64,000 nt of DNA from Dendrophyllia cribrosa (GCA_024195265.1 JAJLRJ010000004.1:40207960-40271959); one strand, 5' to 3'; shown: positions 30,474 to 40,965, numbered from the stretch's first letter. Notes: a model not told the origin generated them from the letters alone. Program-made: numbers and translations.

Positions 30474-31009
30474 TAGGCTCAGTCTCCAGCCGTGGGTGTC
30501 TCGATGCACCCGCGATATCTCCCCACCTCACGGCTGGGCGCACGGCTTTGGTTATTGTTTACATTGACCAATCAGAAACGAACCCGCCGAAATTTGCGGG
30601 GCATAAATTAGCGGGTATTTGCATAAATAAACAAAGATGGCGGACTATGCAAGCTTTAACAGGCGGGTTTGAAAATGCTTGCTCGTACGCGCTTCAGAAG
30701 TTTGGGTTTGATAATTTCAGGGAGAAACAGAGTCTTGCTATGAAAAAACTTATTTTGGGACGAGATGCATTTGTCATTCCACCGACTGGTTCGGGTAAAT
30801 CCTTAATTTTTCAAGCTTTTCCACTAGTGTTGGATCACTTCGAAGGAAAGCAAAGTTCGCATCTATCTTTTCTATTATGTAAATGACGTGTCCATTTTCC
30901 GCATAATTGTAATGACGTCATGGACAAGCAACCAAAGCCGTGCGCCCAGCCGTGAGGTGGAGAGATATCGCGAGCGCATCGAGACACCCACGGCTGGAGA
31001 CTGAGCCTA
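30474..31009 (+). mobile_element. TIR element carrying a RecQ-like fragment, 9-bp duplication
   Basis: Flanked by GTGGTTTCA exactly on both sides (30465-30473, 31010-31018). Ends TAGGCTCAGTCTCCAGCCGT with complement at the right; the inverted repeats run about 80 bp with few mismatches. The 9-bp duplication and TAG start match the style of the element at 27901-28766. The interior is mainly a helicase-like coding fragment. This resembles the gene-carrying Mutator-like elements (Pack-MULEs) of plants. Confidence 0.8.
30647..30886 (+). pseudogene. N-terminal fragment of a RecQ-like DNA helicase
   Basis: 79 residues from ATG to stop. FGFDNFREKQSLAMKKLILG followed by FVIPPTGSGKSLIFQAFPL is the conserved start of RecQ-family helicases: the aromatic F..FR..Q element (motif 0) and then Walker A TGSGKS (motif I). 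A full RecQ core is above 400 residues; here similarity stops after LVLDHF, and the last residues (EGKQSSHLSFLLCK) look unrelated. It cannot be an active helicase. An upstream ATG (MADYASFNRR) is in another frame and stops quickly. It lies wholly inside the TIR element, so it is captured or residual sequence. Confidence 0.7.
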
Positions 31010-31164
31010 GTGGTTTCACTGCCAAGTTTTGAACATTTTATGGCGTCATTTCTATGGTAAATAAGAGTATCTAGACCTTGGAAAAATGCGATCGATTTGT
31101 TTTTTACAATAACAAATTTGAATAACTGCGAGCGCCGAGCGAACTACAACCAAAGTCATAATTC

Positions 31165-31320
31165 CTTGGGACACTTGATCAAACATATCTCAACCTCCCT
31201 TCCCCTTGTTCAAAGTTGAAAAAAATGGGCGATTTTTGCGTAAAAAACAAGACCTTTTAGCTCTTTCAACTTTGGTAAGGGGGAGGGTGTATCTGAGAGG
31301 CGCAGTGTCCCGAACATTTT
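31165..31320. repeat. Inverted repeat of about 60 bp
   Basis: GGGACACTTGATCAAACATATCTCAACCTCCC..CCTTGTTCAAAGTTGAAA-like sequence (31170-31222) is mirrored by TTTCAACTTTGGTAAGGGGG..GTGTCCC (31265-31313). Probably a short foldback element; no flanking duplication fixed. Confidence 0.5.
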
Positions 31321-31433
31321 GTCTGGCGTTGTGTGTATAAACCATAGTGCGAGGAATGTCACGCGAGCGACCTTACTCTCATGAGAATTTCTGTAAGTTA
31401 CTCGTTAAGTTTTGGCGATAATACATGATAATA

Positions 31434-31612
31434 CACCGAATGCGAATATGGCGGCCGATTTATTATTCTTTTATGTGTATGTAAATTATCCTGACTGGCC
31501 TCGTTAGCATGTGCAAAGTTCAAAAGAATGTTTACTCTAAAACGAGGCTAGTCAGGATAATTTACATACACATAAAAGAATAATAAATCGGCCGCCATAT
31601 TCGCATTCGGTG
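31434..31612. mobile_element. 179-bp TA-type MITE, copy 2
   Basis: Same element as 24595-24773, same length, flanked by TA. Its centre is in the opposite orientation, so the two copies inserted in opposite directions. They differ at only a few positions, which points to recent activity. Confidence 0.88.
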
Positions 31613-32176
31613 TATAGGGTAGAGATTTTGTTCAAATTTGTGATTTCCACGCTGACTTAGGGCCAAAATTACCAGAAATAGGCAATAGGCGATTGTAGCT
31701 AAATAAACATTGAGGATGAATGTTGACAGTTTGTTTACTTTTAATGTGTTTTGTAGACATGTTTATGGAACAGAAATGCATCGGTTCACCATATCGGTTC
31801 ACCATTTTAGAGCAGAAATACTGAATGTGAACAATGTTAGACTGCGCAAATTTGTTTTATTGTGATTTTATATTATCCACAGATAGTGATTTCCATTAGA
31901 ACAGAGCGAGAGCCGCAAAAGTGTTTCATGTGTTTCATGTGTTTGCTTTCATGCAACTTCCGGTTATAATCATACTACTGGGAGAAACATAATCTTTAAC
32001 AATGTATGTTACAAAATACGTATCGAAACACCGCCACAGTGATATGTCTTTTGTTTTCATGTGATGTACTGGAGGCTAGCTCCGAGTAAGCAGGATAAAC
32101 CAATCCTGCGCTGTTACTGGCTAGGGGCAGTATTTGGTAAAAAGTTCGGTAGCTGCGTGGCACTTGGATTTCATGA
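31613..32176. other. No gene seen
   Basis: AT-rich sequence; a short duplicate (ATCGGTTCACCAT) at 31780-31805. Nothing else. Confidence 0.3.
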
Positions 32177-32351
32177 ATATTTTTTTAAAATGTTATTTTT
32201 AAGTGCCAAAGTTTTTGAATAAGTTCCAAACGTTTCGGGCTTTGCCCTTCTTCAGTGGAAATATGTCCCACTGAAGAAGGGCAAAGCCCAAAACGTTTGG
32301 AACTTATTCAAAACCTTTGGCACTTTAAAATGACATGTTAAAAAAATATAG
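32177..32351. repeat. Long hairpin with hammerhead-like core words
   Basis: A stem of about 60-80 bp with an 8-nt loop centred on AAATATGT (about 32258-32265). The arms contain, on the minus strand of the left arm, CACTGAAGAAGGGCAAAGCC then CGAAACG. CTGANGA, a GGGC/GCCC helix and GAAAC are the core parts of a hammerhead ribozyme, as found in Penelope-like element ends. Here one extra A separates CTGAAGA from the helix, and the right arm has AAAAC in place of GAAAC. Confidence 0.7.
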
Positions 32352-32681
32352 GGGCAGTATTGCCCACCGTGTCCTGTAAGAAAAATGGTGTTCCATATGC
32401 CATAGTTTACCAAACATAAACTTATCAGTAATTCATAAGCAAATGAGACGCCAAATTGACGTGCATGAACTTATATACCTGGTAATCCCATGGTCATTCT
32501 TGAAAGCCCAGAGAGGGATTTAATTCAGTCTCGGGAGGAAGTGTGGTTGAATGTGCAAGCAATACAAATATCGCTGAATTTTTAAATGAGAATAGTTTAA
32601 AAATGACCACCATGATCTTCAAAATACTTATATGGGTAGTAACTACTCAGGATTCTTGATACAATATACCATTTAAAATGA
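32352..32681. other. No gene seen
   Basis: AT-rich; no supported feature. Confidence 0.3.
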
Positions 32682-32740
32682 CAACATACTGTAAAATAGT
32701 ATTGAATATTTTCTATTCAATACTATTTTACAGTATGTTG
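32682..32740. repeat. Perfect 27-bp hairpin with 5-nt loop
   Basis: CAACATACTGTAAAATAGTA and the next 7 bases are exactly complementary to 32714-32740, with loop TTTTC. Too perfect and too tight-looped for a usual microRNA precursor; a palindromic insertion or copying event is likelier. Confidence 0.8.
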
Positions 32741-32955
32741 CCTTTTGCAGTACATTGTATTTTCCTCAGAACTTTAAAATCTAAAAACTTTCGACAGGAG
32801 CTGGAAAGCTATGTTCGCTTCGTTAAGGCCAGTTGGCATATTTGTGGTATGTTTTTGAAGTCGTTCAAAAACTTGCAGCACATGTTTTATCGGCTTCGTC
32901 CCGAGTTTTTAACCGGCTGATAACACTGCTACTGGTTTTGTTGTTGTTGTTTTTT
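32741..32955. other. No gene seen
   Basis: Includes a short open stretch (to 32920) without motif support. Confidence 0.3.
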
Positions 32956-32959
32956 TTAA

Positions 32960-33190
32960 CAAAGTACTATGAAGTTCTTGAAAACTTTGCAGTTCCTTGA
33001 AAGGTCCTTGAAAACTTTACAGATCCTTGAAGTTATTGAAAAATTGCAGTTATTGAAAACTTGCAGATTCTGAAAAAGTATTGAAAAAACTGACTTTGCA
33101 GATCCTTGAAAATGTTTTGAAAATCTGACTTTGCAGATCCTTGAAAAGTTCTCGAAAACTTTCCAGATCCTTGAAAAGTTCTTGGATTTA
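32960..33190. repeat. Degenerate tandem repeats of CAGATCCTTGAAAAGTTCTT
   Basis: About eight diverged units of 20-40 bp built from TTTGCAGATCCTTGAAAA and GTTCTTGAAAAC. The minus strand is open through it (SRICKVF-type repeats) because of the composition. Not treated as a gene. Confidence 0.75.
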
Positions 33191-33502
33191 ATGTAATCTT
33201 CCTGTTCTGTTGGCAATCATTGAATGCTTGACATTACAGAGGGAATAGAAAGTAACATCAGCAGTGGTCATAGTTGTAACTCAAGAAAAACATTTTTAGT
33301 CTTGAAGTCGACTTTGCTTATAAAGACTTGCGTATTAAGATTATTTCCCGAGGCAAATTCTATATGTGATCTTGAAGAAATCAGGTCCTTTAAGATTGCT
33401 TAACTGTCTCCGTGTTTTAAACACGTTAAAACACTACTACTTACTTAGTTCTTCGAAAAAAAAATAGTTGAACATACTAAGAGGAACTTGTTAATACATG
33501 TA

Positions 33503-33684
33503 TCCGGCCATGTGGGTAGCAGCTCTCAGAAACCTCTATTTTCATTGGCCTTGTAAAACACAGCTTCTATTGTTTTTAGGTCTAGGGTCCATTGTTATGT
33601 TGTTTGTTCTATTGTTTAGGGTTAGGGTATCGAACCAATGGTGTGAGACCTTACGAGAGCTGCTACATCACTACCGGGCCATGT
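33503..33684. mobile_element. Small inverted-repeat element
   Basis: CCGGCCATGTGGGTAGCAGC..CATTGG at the left is mirrored by CCAATGG..GAGCTGCTACATCACTACCGGGCCATGTGG-like sequence at the right. TIRs about 45 bp with gaps. No duplication fixed. Confidence 0.5.
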
Positions 33685-33740
33685 GGAAATCACGCTTGGT
33701 CAATAAATTAAACTACACATTTTACTATAATTTAGTGTTA

Positions 33741-33956
33741 GGCTTTGTTCCCACTGGCGACATAACTCATAATCATAATCATTAAACATAATCATGAGAA
33801 AATGACCGATCATTTTCTTATGATTATGATAATATCGATCCTAAGCGTCTTAATATGGTTATGTTTTTCGGCGTTCCCACTAGGACATACACGACATAAC
33901 TCCCCTTATTTTTATGATGGTTATGTCTCGATTATTTTGCTAGTGGGAACCAAGCC
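33741..33956. mobile_element. 216-bp MITE, TTA duplication, GGTTCCCACT ends
   Basis: Ends GGCTTTGTTCCCACTGGC and complement of GGCTTGGTTCCCACTAGC, flanked by TTA on both sides. The interior is made of CATAATCATAATC words in both orientations with a hairpin around CGATCATTTTC. A 3-bp TWA duplication is typical of PIF/Harbinger-type MITEs. Confidence 0.75.
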
Positions 33957-34167
33957 TTATAACTAGTATTTCACACATTAGACGTTATTACGTGGTTTTT
34001 GTATTGAAATATGTAATTAGGAATGAACTTATTATGTATGCTTAAATAAAGCGGAATTATTTTAAACACGGAGGTGTCACGTTCGCAATATTTTTTGCAT
34101 AGTGCATCGCGCCCGGTGGAAAATAATTATTGGCCACCGTCTTGAAACCTGCACAAGCAAACTTGCG
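33957..34167. other. No gene seen
   Basis: AT-rich; no supported feature. Confidence 0.3.
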
Positions 34168-34262
34168 TTGCGATTAATAATAATAATAATAATTGTCTTT
34201 ATTGCCAAAAGATAAAAGTACATATCTTTTGTTACATTCTAGTCGCCTATACACTCAATTAA
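34168..34262 (-). repeat. (ATT)n-tailed retroelement 3' end, second example
   Basis: AATAATAATAATAATTGTCTTTATTGCC is the minus-strand counterpart of a tail ending GGCAATAAAGACAATT(ATT)n. Compare 13804-13910. Only the tail is recognisable. Confidence 0.45.
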
Positions 34263-34530
34263 AAAAATCTACCCTGAAAATTAAACTAGTCAAACTACAA
34301 ATGGATGATAAAATACTACGTAGAAATTACATTATCTTGTGTTTAAAAATCAGTCTATTTACATAAGATGTCAAAAATCGTTCGGTATTAACCTTCGGGA
34401 GGGCACACAGTTTTTTTTAACATGTCACGTTTAGCTTAGCAACTTAACTCGTAACGTTGAAAAAAGTTGAGGACATTTCTACTTTTCTTAGTTGTTTTTG
34501 ATGTTTTGTAATTAAAATTCCAGCTTTTGA

Positions 34531-34710
34531 CCATCCTTTTATAACTTGGAGAAATTATCCATTGTTCAGCTCATTATGCAAGGCAGTAAACCGTTCAAAA
34601 ACCCTTGTGACCCGCAGTTTAATACTTATAAGCGGGGACGAGGATTGGGAAGGGGTTGCGGTCACGGTACCTATTGGGGTATTGAGCCGGAAAACTATGA
34701 ACGAATATGA
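34531..34710 (+). CDS. Short unknown frame with Gly/Arg-rich run
   Basis: 59 codons: LEKLSIVQLIMQGSKPF, then YKRGRGLGRGCGHGTYWGI and a stop. It follows ttccag (34516-34522), which could be an acceptor, or an in-frame TGA at 34528. The Gly/Arg run recalls RNA-binding tails, but there is no family match that I know. May be a relic of an exon or element. Confidence 0.2.
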   Translation, partial: PSFYNLEKLSIVQLIMQGSKPFKNPCDPQFNTYKRGRGLGRGCGHGTYWGIEPENYERI

Positions 34711-35569
34711 TTTCATTCAAGCCACGCCAGACCACCATTTCATTTCAAAATACTGGTTATCGGGTTTTAATGCCTAGTTATAATCAATTTAAGCCGCAAG
34801 TGACGGTCGTGTGGCTAGGAGAAGGGTGTGGGGAGGAGGTATGGTGAAACGTGATGAGAGGGAAGTGTAAAACTATCTTACAGAGAATAAGCACGAGTGT
34901 CCGTAAAGTTCCGAAAGTAACGCCTCACTGAAAGTAGCCACCCCCCGAAAGAAACGTCAAATTGTGGCTGATAATAAATCCCATAAACAGAAAGTGACTA
35001 AGTTGGAATCGCGAAATTCACATTTGCGCAAAAGTTATTAAGAAGGGAATCTTTTATTGACCACAGAATAGACTGTAATGGGGTAGCGGTTCCGAGAGGC
35101 CAACGGCCAGCAAAGACTGATGCAAGTACCCCTTCCCCAACCCCCTAGGATAGTACATGTCATGTCTTGTTATCAGGAGTTCTCTCAGCGTTCAGTCCTC
35201 TTAAGCATGTTTAGATATCTTGTTTATGGGGACATTGACCAATTGTCGCACCTCTTATCGACGCTTTACAAGTAAGGGGAGCATAAGTCTTCGACCTTAT
35301 AAACGTGTCCTGCTATCAAGGTCCTATACGAAACAACGAAATGAATCGAATATGATCAATATACTTGTAGTTTTCATTGGAAAGTGAAGTGCTGCGAGTA
35401 AAGCTTCAGGCAGAAGAAGAGTTGTTTTGGGCTATCTCGTTAACATGGTTAATTGCATGTACTTTAGATAGTGAACAGATGAGCGACTTGATCTATTTTG
35501 CCATTGGATTAACTTGGCTAATATATATGCCGTTTGAACGGCAAAACGCACGGCAACTGAACAGATGAA
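34711..35569. other. No gene seen
   Basis: About 850 bp of mixed sequence without supported coding, RNA or repeat features. Confidence 0.3.
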
Positions 35570-35815
35570 AAACGGGTGGCCGAGCCGTTTAAAAAGGTTA
35601 CCGTGAACGGCTGAAGAAAAAATTTGAACGGATAAAGCTGAACGGCAGAAGAAAAATTTTGAACGGCTGACCGTGAACGCCTGAACGGCAAAATAATTAT
35701 TTCGAACAGCTGGCTGTGAACGGAGCCTGAATGGCTGAACGGCTAAAGAATTATTTGGAATGGCTCGCGGTTAACAGCTGAAAAAAATTTTGAACAGCTG
35801 GCTGTGAACGCACGC
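35570..35815. repeat. Degenerate tandem repeat of GAACGGCTGA units
   Basis: Words GAACGGCTGAAGAAAAAATT, GAACAGCTGGCTGTGAACG and close variants recur every 35-50 bp. A decayed minisatellite. Confidence 0.7.
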
Positions 35816-35856
35816 TAATTGTTTACCGGGCTCCGTCAATTCCAAGCCCGCCCATG

Positions 35857-35883
35857 CCCCCCCCCCCCCCCCCCCCCCCCCCC
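35857..35883. repeat. Run of 27 C
   Basis: Uninterrupted C run. It creates a false Pro-rich start in one frame, and its length is likely unreliable in the assembly. Confidence 0.9.
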
Positions 35884-36163
35884 TGGCATTTGTCGGGCAT
35901 TTTATTACTTTTCCTTTCTTTTTCTTTGGTGGGGCCTTTGCTAAAACAGGTCAGCCCGGGGGTGGGGCATTGTCAAAACAACATATTTTGGATTTTAAAA
36001 GTCGTACATGGTTCGTTTATTTTAAATTTCCTGATTTTCCCCAATATAAATGAGTTGATAAACGTCGTTTGGGTCCCACACTTTTCAAGTGAACCGGAGC
36101 AACAGACCGAACGCAGTCATATTCCATTTCGGGATTACATTTTTAAAACTAGTAGTAATCAAA

Positions 36164-36385
36164 GATTATAGTGCGTCTCCTTATCCCGTGGCACCTCGTC
36201 TTAGCCTAGTACCTCAGTTTCATGAATTAATTCAGCCACTGTTAAAAAGGGCTATGTCGCGAGATATGTCACGCAGGCAAAAACGTCGGGCCGTCATCAA
36301 ACAAATTCACGCTATCGCCGTGGAATCGGGCAAAATCCTGCCGTGGTGTGTACTCCGAAAGGTCTCAGATTTTTCCGACATATAA
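36164..36385 (+). CDS. Conserved unknown frame A, copy 2
   Basis: Counterpart of 22184-22369, with LVPQFHELIQPLLKRAMSRD and RRQKRRAVIKQIHAIAVESG. In this copy the frame continues about 14 residues further (WCVLRKVSDFSDI). No ATG at the element edge; family unknown. Confidence 0.3.
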   Translation, partial: DYSASPYPVAPRLSLVPQFHELIQPLLKRAMSRDMSRRQKRRAVIKQIHAIAVESGKILPWCVLRKVSDFSDI

Positions 36386-36717
36386 ATAATATATTTGTCT
36401 TGATTTCATTTCGGTTATTTCTCCGATTCTGAAATCATACTCCTCAGTACATGTACCAATACCGGAAATGAGAAATTTCGACGTTTAAGTCACGCAACAT
36501 TCAACGTGAAATTTCGCAAGATTTTTCGGATAAAATTACAACTACCAATTGCAAGTAAGACACAAGACTGTTGAATATAATTCCTTTATTAGCTAGGCAA
36601 ATTTTAGTCACAAAACTGCGAAATCTTTAGTCGCAAATGCGCCCGATACAGGCGCAATTTCGAGCACTGTAAAGTTAAATTATCTGCGTTCGCCTGGCGC
36701 GGCCGGTCAGTGAATTA

Positions 36718-36963
36718 TTGCTACAAGACATAAGCGAATTGCACCGTACCGTCGAACATCGCGAAGAACGACGTCGGTATTTAGGTGAAAGCTTCCCAAA
36801 TCAGGCAGAGAACCACAGCAAAATCAAGATAGAACATTCAAAACATACCAGAACGGTAGCGAGGGAAATCTGTAACTTCTTGCTTGATTCCAAAGAGACC
36901 CAACAACTTACTTGGTCCGGAGAAGAACCTTCGTCCAATTTTTCCACTGCGTACTTTTACTAG
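36718..36963 (+). CDS. Conserved unknown frame B, copy 2
   Basis: Counterpart of 21563-21814: SELHRTVEHREERRRYLGES to NFSTAYFY and stop. Differs from copy 1 at two residues in the matching block. The first in-frame codons differ between copies, so the protein start is not supported. Confidence 0.35.
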   Translation: MLQDISELHRTVEHREERRRYLGESFPNQAENHSKIKIEHSKHTRTVAREICNFLLDSKETQQLTWSGEEPSSNFSTAYFY

Positions 36964-37266
36964 GCATTGAAATATTGAGCCGTACGATTCCAAAATCGGG
37001 AAAATATCCGAGACTAAATCAAGACAAATAGATTATTCACATGTGACATTTCGAAACCCCAGCTCCCCAGGATGATGCCTGATTTCCACGCGATGCTGGA
37101 TACTATTGTGACGTTTCAAAATGGCGCAGATTTGGTACCGACACTTTTCTCGATTCGTTCCGCTTACTATTGTGACGTTTCAAAATGGCGCAGATTTGGT
37201 ACCGACACATTTCTCGATTCGTTCCGCTTAGCCGACAAGATTAGGAAGCGTCTCCTTCGTCGACGC

Positions 37267-37449
37267 AATAAGTTTCACACAATCTTCAAAACAGGCCGGC
37301 TACTGCCTTACCTTTCAAGTGTCACAGAAGATAATATCACAGCAAATTTTTATGACTTGACCTTTTATTTGCCAACATTGTGCCCGTGGTTTCTTTCCCA
37401 ATGGAAACTTATTAAACTTGAAAAAGCGTTTCAATCAATTCCGACCTAA
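37267..37449 (+). CDS. Unknown coding fragment next to the element
   Basis: Open frame entering from the element and reading KFHTIFKTGRLLPYLSSVTE, NITANFYDLTFYLPTLCPWF and SQWKLIKLEKAF before a stop. Protein-like composition, no known family. It may be host exon sequence interrupted by the element, as the LINE was by copy 1. Confidence 0.3.
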   Translation, partial: NKFHTIFKTGRLLPYLSSVTEDNITANFYDLTFYLPTLCPWFLSQWKLIKLEKAFQSIPT

Positions 37450-38002
37450 AATGGATTGCATGAACGTAAGCATAATTTTAATCAAAATTTACAAAAAAAA
37501 ACAATGAGAATCGACAGGAAATTATTGGAGTCAAAAGTCTTGCGGGAACATAACAGCTTCCACAAAAACTCTCAATAACTGCAGCATTCTATCAACTAAA
37601 TAAATACAACAAAGTGAATCTATTATAAAACATCTAGTTTATTTTACCGTAGAGTTCCAGGAATTGCTTCAAATATTAGATGAGAAACGTATCGCCTCAA
37701 TTCACCTGCTCTTGGTAATAGATTTGTATAAATGTTTCTAGCGGATTATACCAGTTGGACGAAACATTCGTCGCCAAGAAAAAGGTGAGCCAAGAAACTT
37801 ATAACTCCACTTTCTCCGGCGTTGAGTTCTGATAAGCCATCAGTTGAGTTTTTGGTACACGCTCAGGCACAACTCTTACTGAAGTAGCTTAGAGGGGGGA
37901 TACTCTCATTGCCCTTTCTGAGGTCGCCGGCAAGTTGGGACGAGTTTCCGATCGTGCGGAGTTGGGGAAGCTCGGCCCAGTTATGCCAAGTGGGGAGGAG
38001 CG
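37450..38002. other. No gene seen
   Basis: AT-rich sequence to about 37850, then mixed sequence up to the inverted duplication. No supported feature. Confidence 0.3.
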
Positions 38003-39369
38003 TTGGGTTGTGTCCTGGTGTACCGGTTAACGAAAATTGCGTGACATCTGAAAGGTTTAATGATAAGAATAATAAATGGTGAACATTAACTAGGACACAC
38101 TGGGACACTTAGGACAACTGGGACACTTGGGACAACTGGGACACTTGGGGACAACTGGGACACTTGGGGACAACTGGGACACTTGGGACAACTGGGACAC
38201 ATTGGACAACTGGGACACTTGGGATAGCCGGGACATGAAGGAAAATTTGCGTATACACGAAAACCGCAGCATTAAAAAATCGCTGACTCGTTGTCCACTT
38301 CAAAATGGCGCCGAGCGCTTTTTGCCGCTTCTTTCTTCACTCTATGAAAGTTATGAGTTATCATCAGAGGCTGAAACGAAACTATCCATTGTCCAGGTTT
38401 CTTTTTCAACTCCTTTTAAAGTTGGTAGAATCACTGTGAGGATCATCGATCGTTCACTGTTTATTGGTTCGGGAGCCAATAAAACAACTCATTCCAAGAG
38501 CTTCGTGACGTCTCCAGTTTCGCTGTGGAGAACAAGTGATAGTCTGCCCTGTGATAGATTCAGATGTCAAAAATGGACACTGTTGACGAGATAGGCCAAC
38601 GAACGTGTATTTTATGCCCTTTTTTCTTTCTTGCATGGAGATACGTGTATGTAAGCTTACCTTTTTCCAAAGATTCACACCACGAAAGTTTCTTTTTAAC
38701 TTTGTAGGTGAAGGTCTTTGACTCTTTATAGGATAGGATTATGGTAGTCTACATTAGCGACTTCTGAAAATCATAATCCAGACAGCATTTGCCACATCTA
38801 CGAATTGAATTTTTTGAATGTTTTCCTCAGGAATGATTTGTGATATATGCTTAATATTGAATGATTATATATGAAACAATCATATGACTTACGTGAACTG
38901 TGAATGAAACATGCGTGACATTTTGATCTTCGCAGTGAATATTTACCTCAGTCAGTAACAGTGCCAAGTGGAGAATATTACTCCCTGTGTAATTACATGT
39001 AATCAACTTCAATTGCTTCTAGACACTCTGAAAGACTAATAAATAATGTTCGACTTTAATGGTTTTGTGTTTTGTTACATGCAGTATATGGATCGTTAGT
39101 TACAGTTATCTGTTGTCTGTCTCGATCGGAAGTAAAATACATAGACAAATACCACTGAGCTGCAATGTTGGGAGTCCATTGACCTAATACAATAAGCAAC
39201 AAAGACAGAAAAGTGGAAGAGAGGACGCCCAGGAACAGCAGGCGTTCCATGCTGCAGGAGTTGGAAAGAGTGGGTTACACCTGCATGAGAGAGAGCAAAA
39301 ACAGTGGCAAATAAAGAGGTACGCCGAAGGGTGATGGTGGACGCCCTTTGCCCCTTTGGGGGTTTAAAT
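38003..39369. repeat. Left arm of a large inverted duplication
   Basis: Matches 43240-44873 in reverse complement from TTGTGTCCTGGTGTACCGG to GCCCCTTTGGGGGTTTAAAT with few substitutions. The arm includes a minisatellite (38094-38230). No frame in it is convincing: those seen are short, and open stretches in the minisatellite come from its repeat. Confidence 0.9.
38094..38230. repeat. 18-bp minisatellite GGGACACTTGGGACAACT (left)
   Basis: About 7-8 units with small variants (GGGGACAACT, ACATTGGACAACT). The right arm has the same minisatellite, more than twice as long. Confidence 0.92.
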
Positions 39370-39467
39370 CCAATAACTATTACTGTTCTCTGTCTGACTG
39401 AATCCCTTTTATTTGAGCTATTTTGAAAAAAATAGCTCATTAGCAGGCGCAAAGGTTGGTTTGTGAT

Positions 39468-39522
39468 GTTAGTATGTTTGTTAGTTAGTTTGTTTGTTTG
39501 TTTGTTTGTATGTATGTCTTGG
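39468..39522. repeat. GTTT/GTAT microsatellite
   Basis: TAGTTTGTTTGTTTGTTTGT followed by ATGTATGT. Confidence 0.85.
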
Positions 39523-40329
39523 GTTATGTCACACCAATCAGATTGCCTCTAGTATGTACACCGTGTACTATGTCAGCCAATCAAATTTTCGCTTCTAAAA
39601 TGGTATTACTGAAGGTCAAAGAAGGGCACTTGACATGAATTGAAAATCAGCCATCTTGAATCTCCGCGATTGTTGCCGCAAACACTAAAAGTGTAAAGTT
39701 TTGAAAATTTGTTGCTTGGGAACTGTTCTCTAATCCCGACTGGCTTGCTAACCTGGCAATATCAAGGACATTTATTCGGAAATACCGCCTATAATGTGCC
39801 CTATGCATGAATGGTAGAATGGTCTGCGGGGGATGAGACGTCCAAAAAATGTGGACTGCGGTTACGTTCATAGGTGAGCTTATACTGAAGTATGAGTATA
39901 GTTTTATTGCAAAAACGGCAAGCCGATTTCAAATAATATGATGCGGAACATGAATTGTATGTTTCAAGCCTGGGTTTCAAGAGATTACTATTTAAAATTG
40001 GATTTTTTTTGTCAGACACGCTGTCTGCACGTGAAAATGTTGAACTTTGTCCTTATAGAAACTTGTCCGTGATGCATGGAGTTCAACAGAGAAAATGTAA
40101 TGCAATTAATCTACAATTTACAGTATGTAAAACGTTTATCTTTCTTTGAATTAATGTGAGCTGATGTGTAGGTTATTAATTGTATGCCTCAAGCGATTAC
40201 TATAAGCGAGAAGCGACTGTATTTTGTATGAGCAGTCACGTTGTGTACATGTGCAAATATTGAACTTTGTCCTTATAGAAACTGGTACGTGATGAAATTT
40301 AACATGTTTTCGAGAAAACGTAATGTAAT

Positions 40330-40965
40330 TAATTTATATGGTGCGTTAAAAAACGCCTGTTTAAAAAATATTAGTTGCAATTTACTAGGAAACAAGCAAA
40401 ATTCATTTTGGATGCGCTAAGTTTCTGCTGGTCGACATTACAGGAAAAGGTGTTTGGTTCCAAATGTTAACCTTAACAATGTTCGTGTAAGTAATTCAAT
40501 TAGCTTGTGGTTTTGAGTCGAAAACAATTTAATCAAATTAGTTCTGTTTCTATTTGCACGACTTTTTTGTGGAGAATAAAAACAGTTGTTTAAATAATAT
40601 TAGTTCCAATTTACTAGGAGACTACTTATATTCATTTTTCATGCGTTTAGTTTCTGTGAAAGACTTTTCTGGTTGACATTACAGAAACAGGTGGTTCAAA
40701 GAATTTTCGTGTCACTAATTTAATAAGCTTGTGGTTTGGAGTTGAAAACAATTCAATTTAATTAGTTTGCGTCTTCCAGGCCAAAGGAACCTTTTCCACG
40801 TGTCTCTTGTGACGTGAATAATAAAAGAAACCTTTAAAAAAAGACTAGATACAAATTTCCAGGAAATAATAAGCCTTCAATTTGGATGCATCAAATTTAT
40901 GTGCAGGACTTTTCTGGTTGACATTTAATTTAATACACTCATTACTGAAACAAGTTGCTCATTTC
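40330..40965. repeat. Three diverged tandem units of 170-250 bp
   Basis: Each has a start like TTAGTTGCAATTTACTAGGA, the middle GATGCGCTAAGTTTCTG and TCTGGTTGACATTACAG, and ends in GCTTGTGGTTTTGAGTCGAA. Units begin near 40350, 40585 and 40830. They contain GTAAGT and ACAG words that mimic splice sites. Confidence 0.65.

Larger units (their letters stand above)
36149..37266 (+). mobile_element. 1.1 kb element (copy 2 of the LINE insertion)
   Basis: Matches 21130-22384 in reverse orientation from CTAGTAGTAATC to the GCGTCGACG complement. It has two instead of three internal tandem units. The flanking bases next to CTAG (TTACATTTTTAAAA) resemble those of copy 1 (complement TTACATTTTAAA), so either the element end extends further or there is target preference. 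Confidence 0.8.

Noticed and set aside
32956..33216. 86-residue minus-strand frame with SRICKVF repeats
   Set aside because: Follows from the degenerate tandem repeat; no independent support.
35854..36171. Pro-rich secreted protein
   Set aside because: The Pro run is a 27-C homopolymer; downstream translation has no support and runs into the 1.1 kb element.
40430..40495. Exon between ACAG and GTAAGT in the inverted-duplication spacer
   Set aside because: The splice-like words lie in a tandem unit and are not kept in the neighbouring units.
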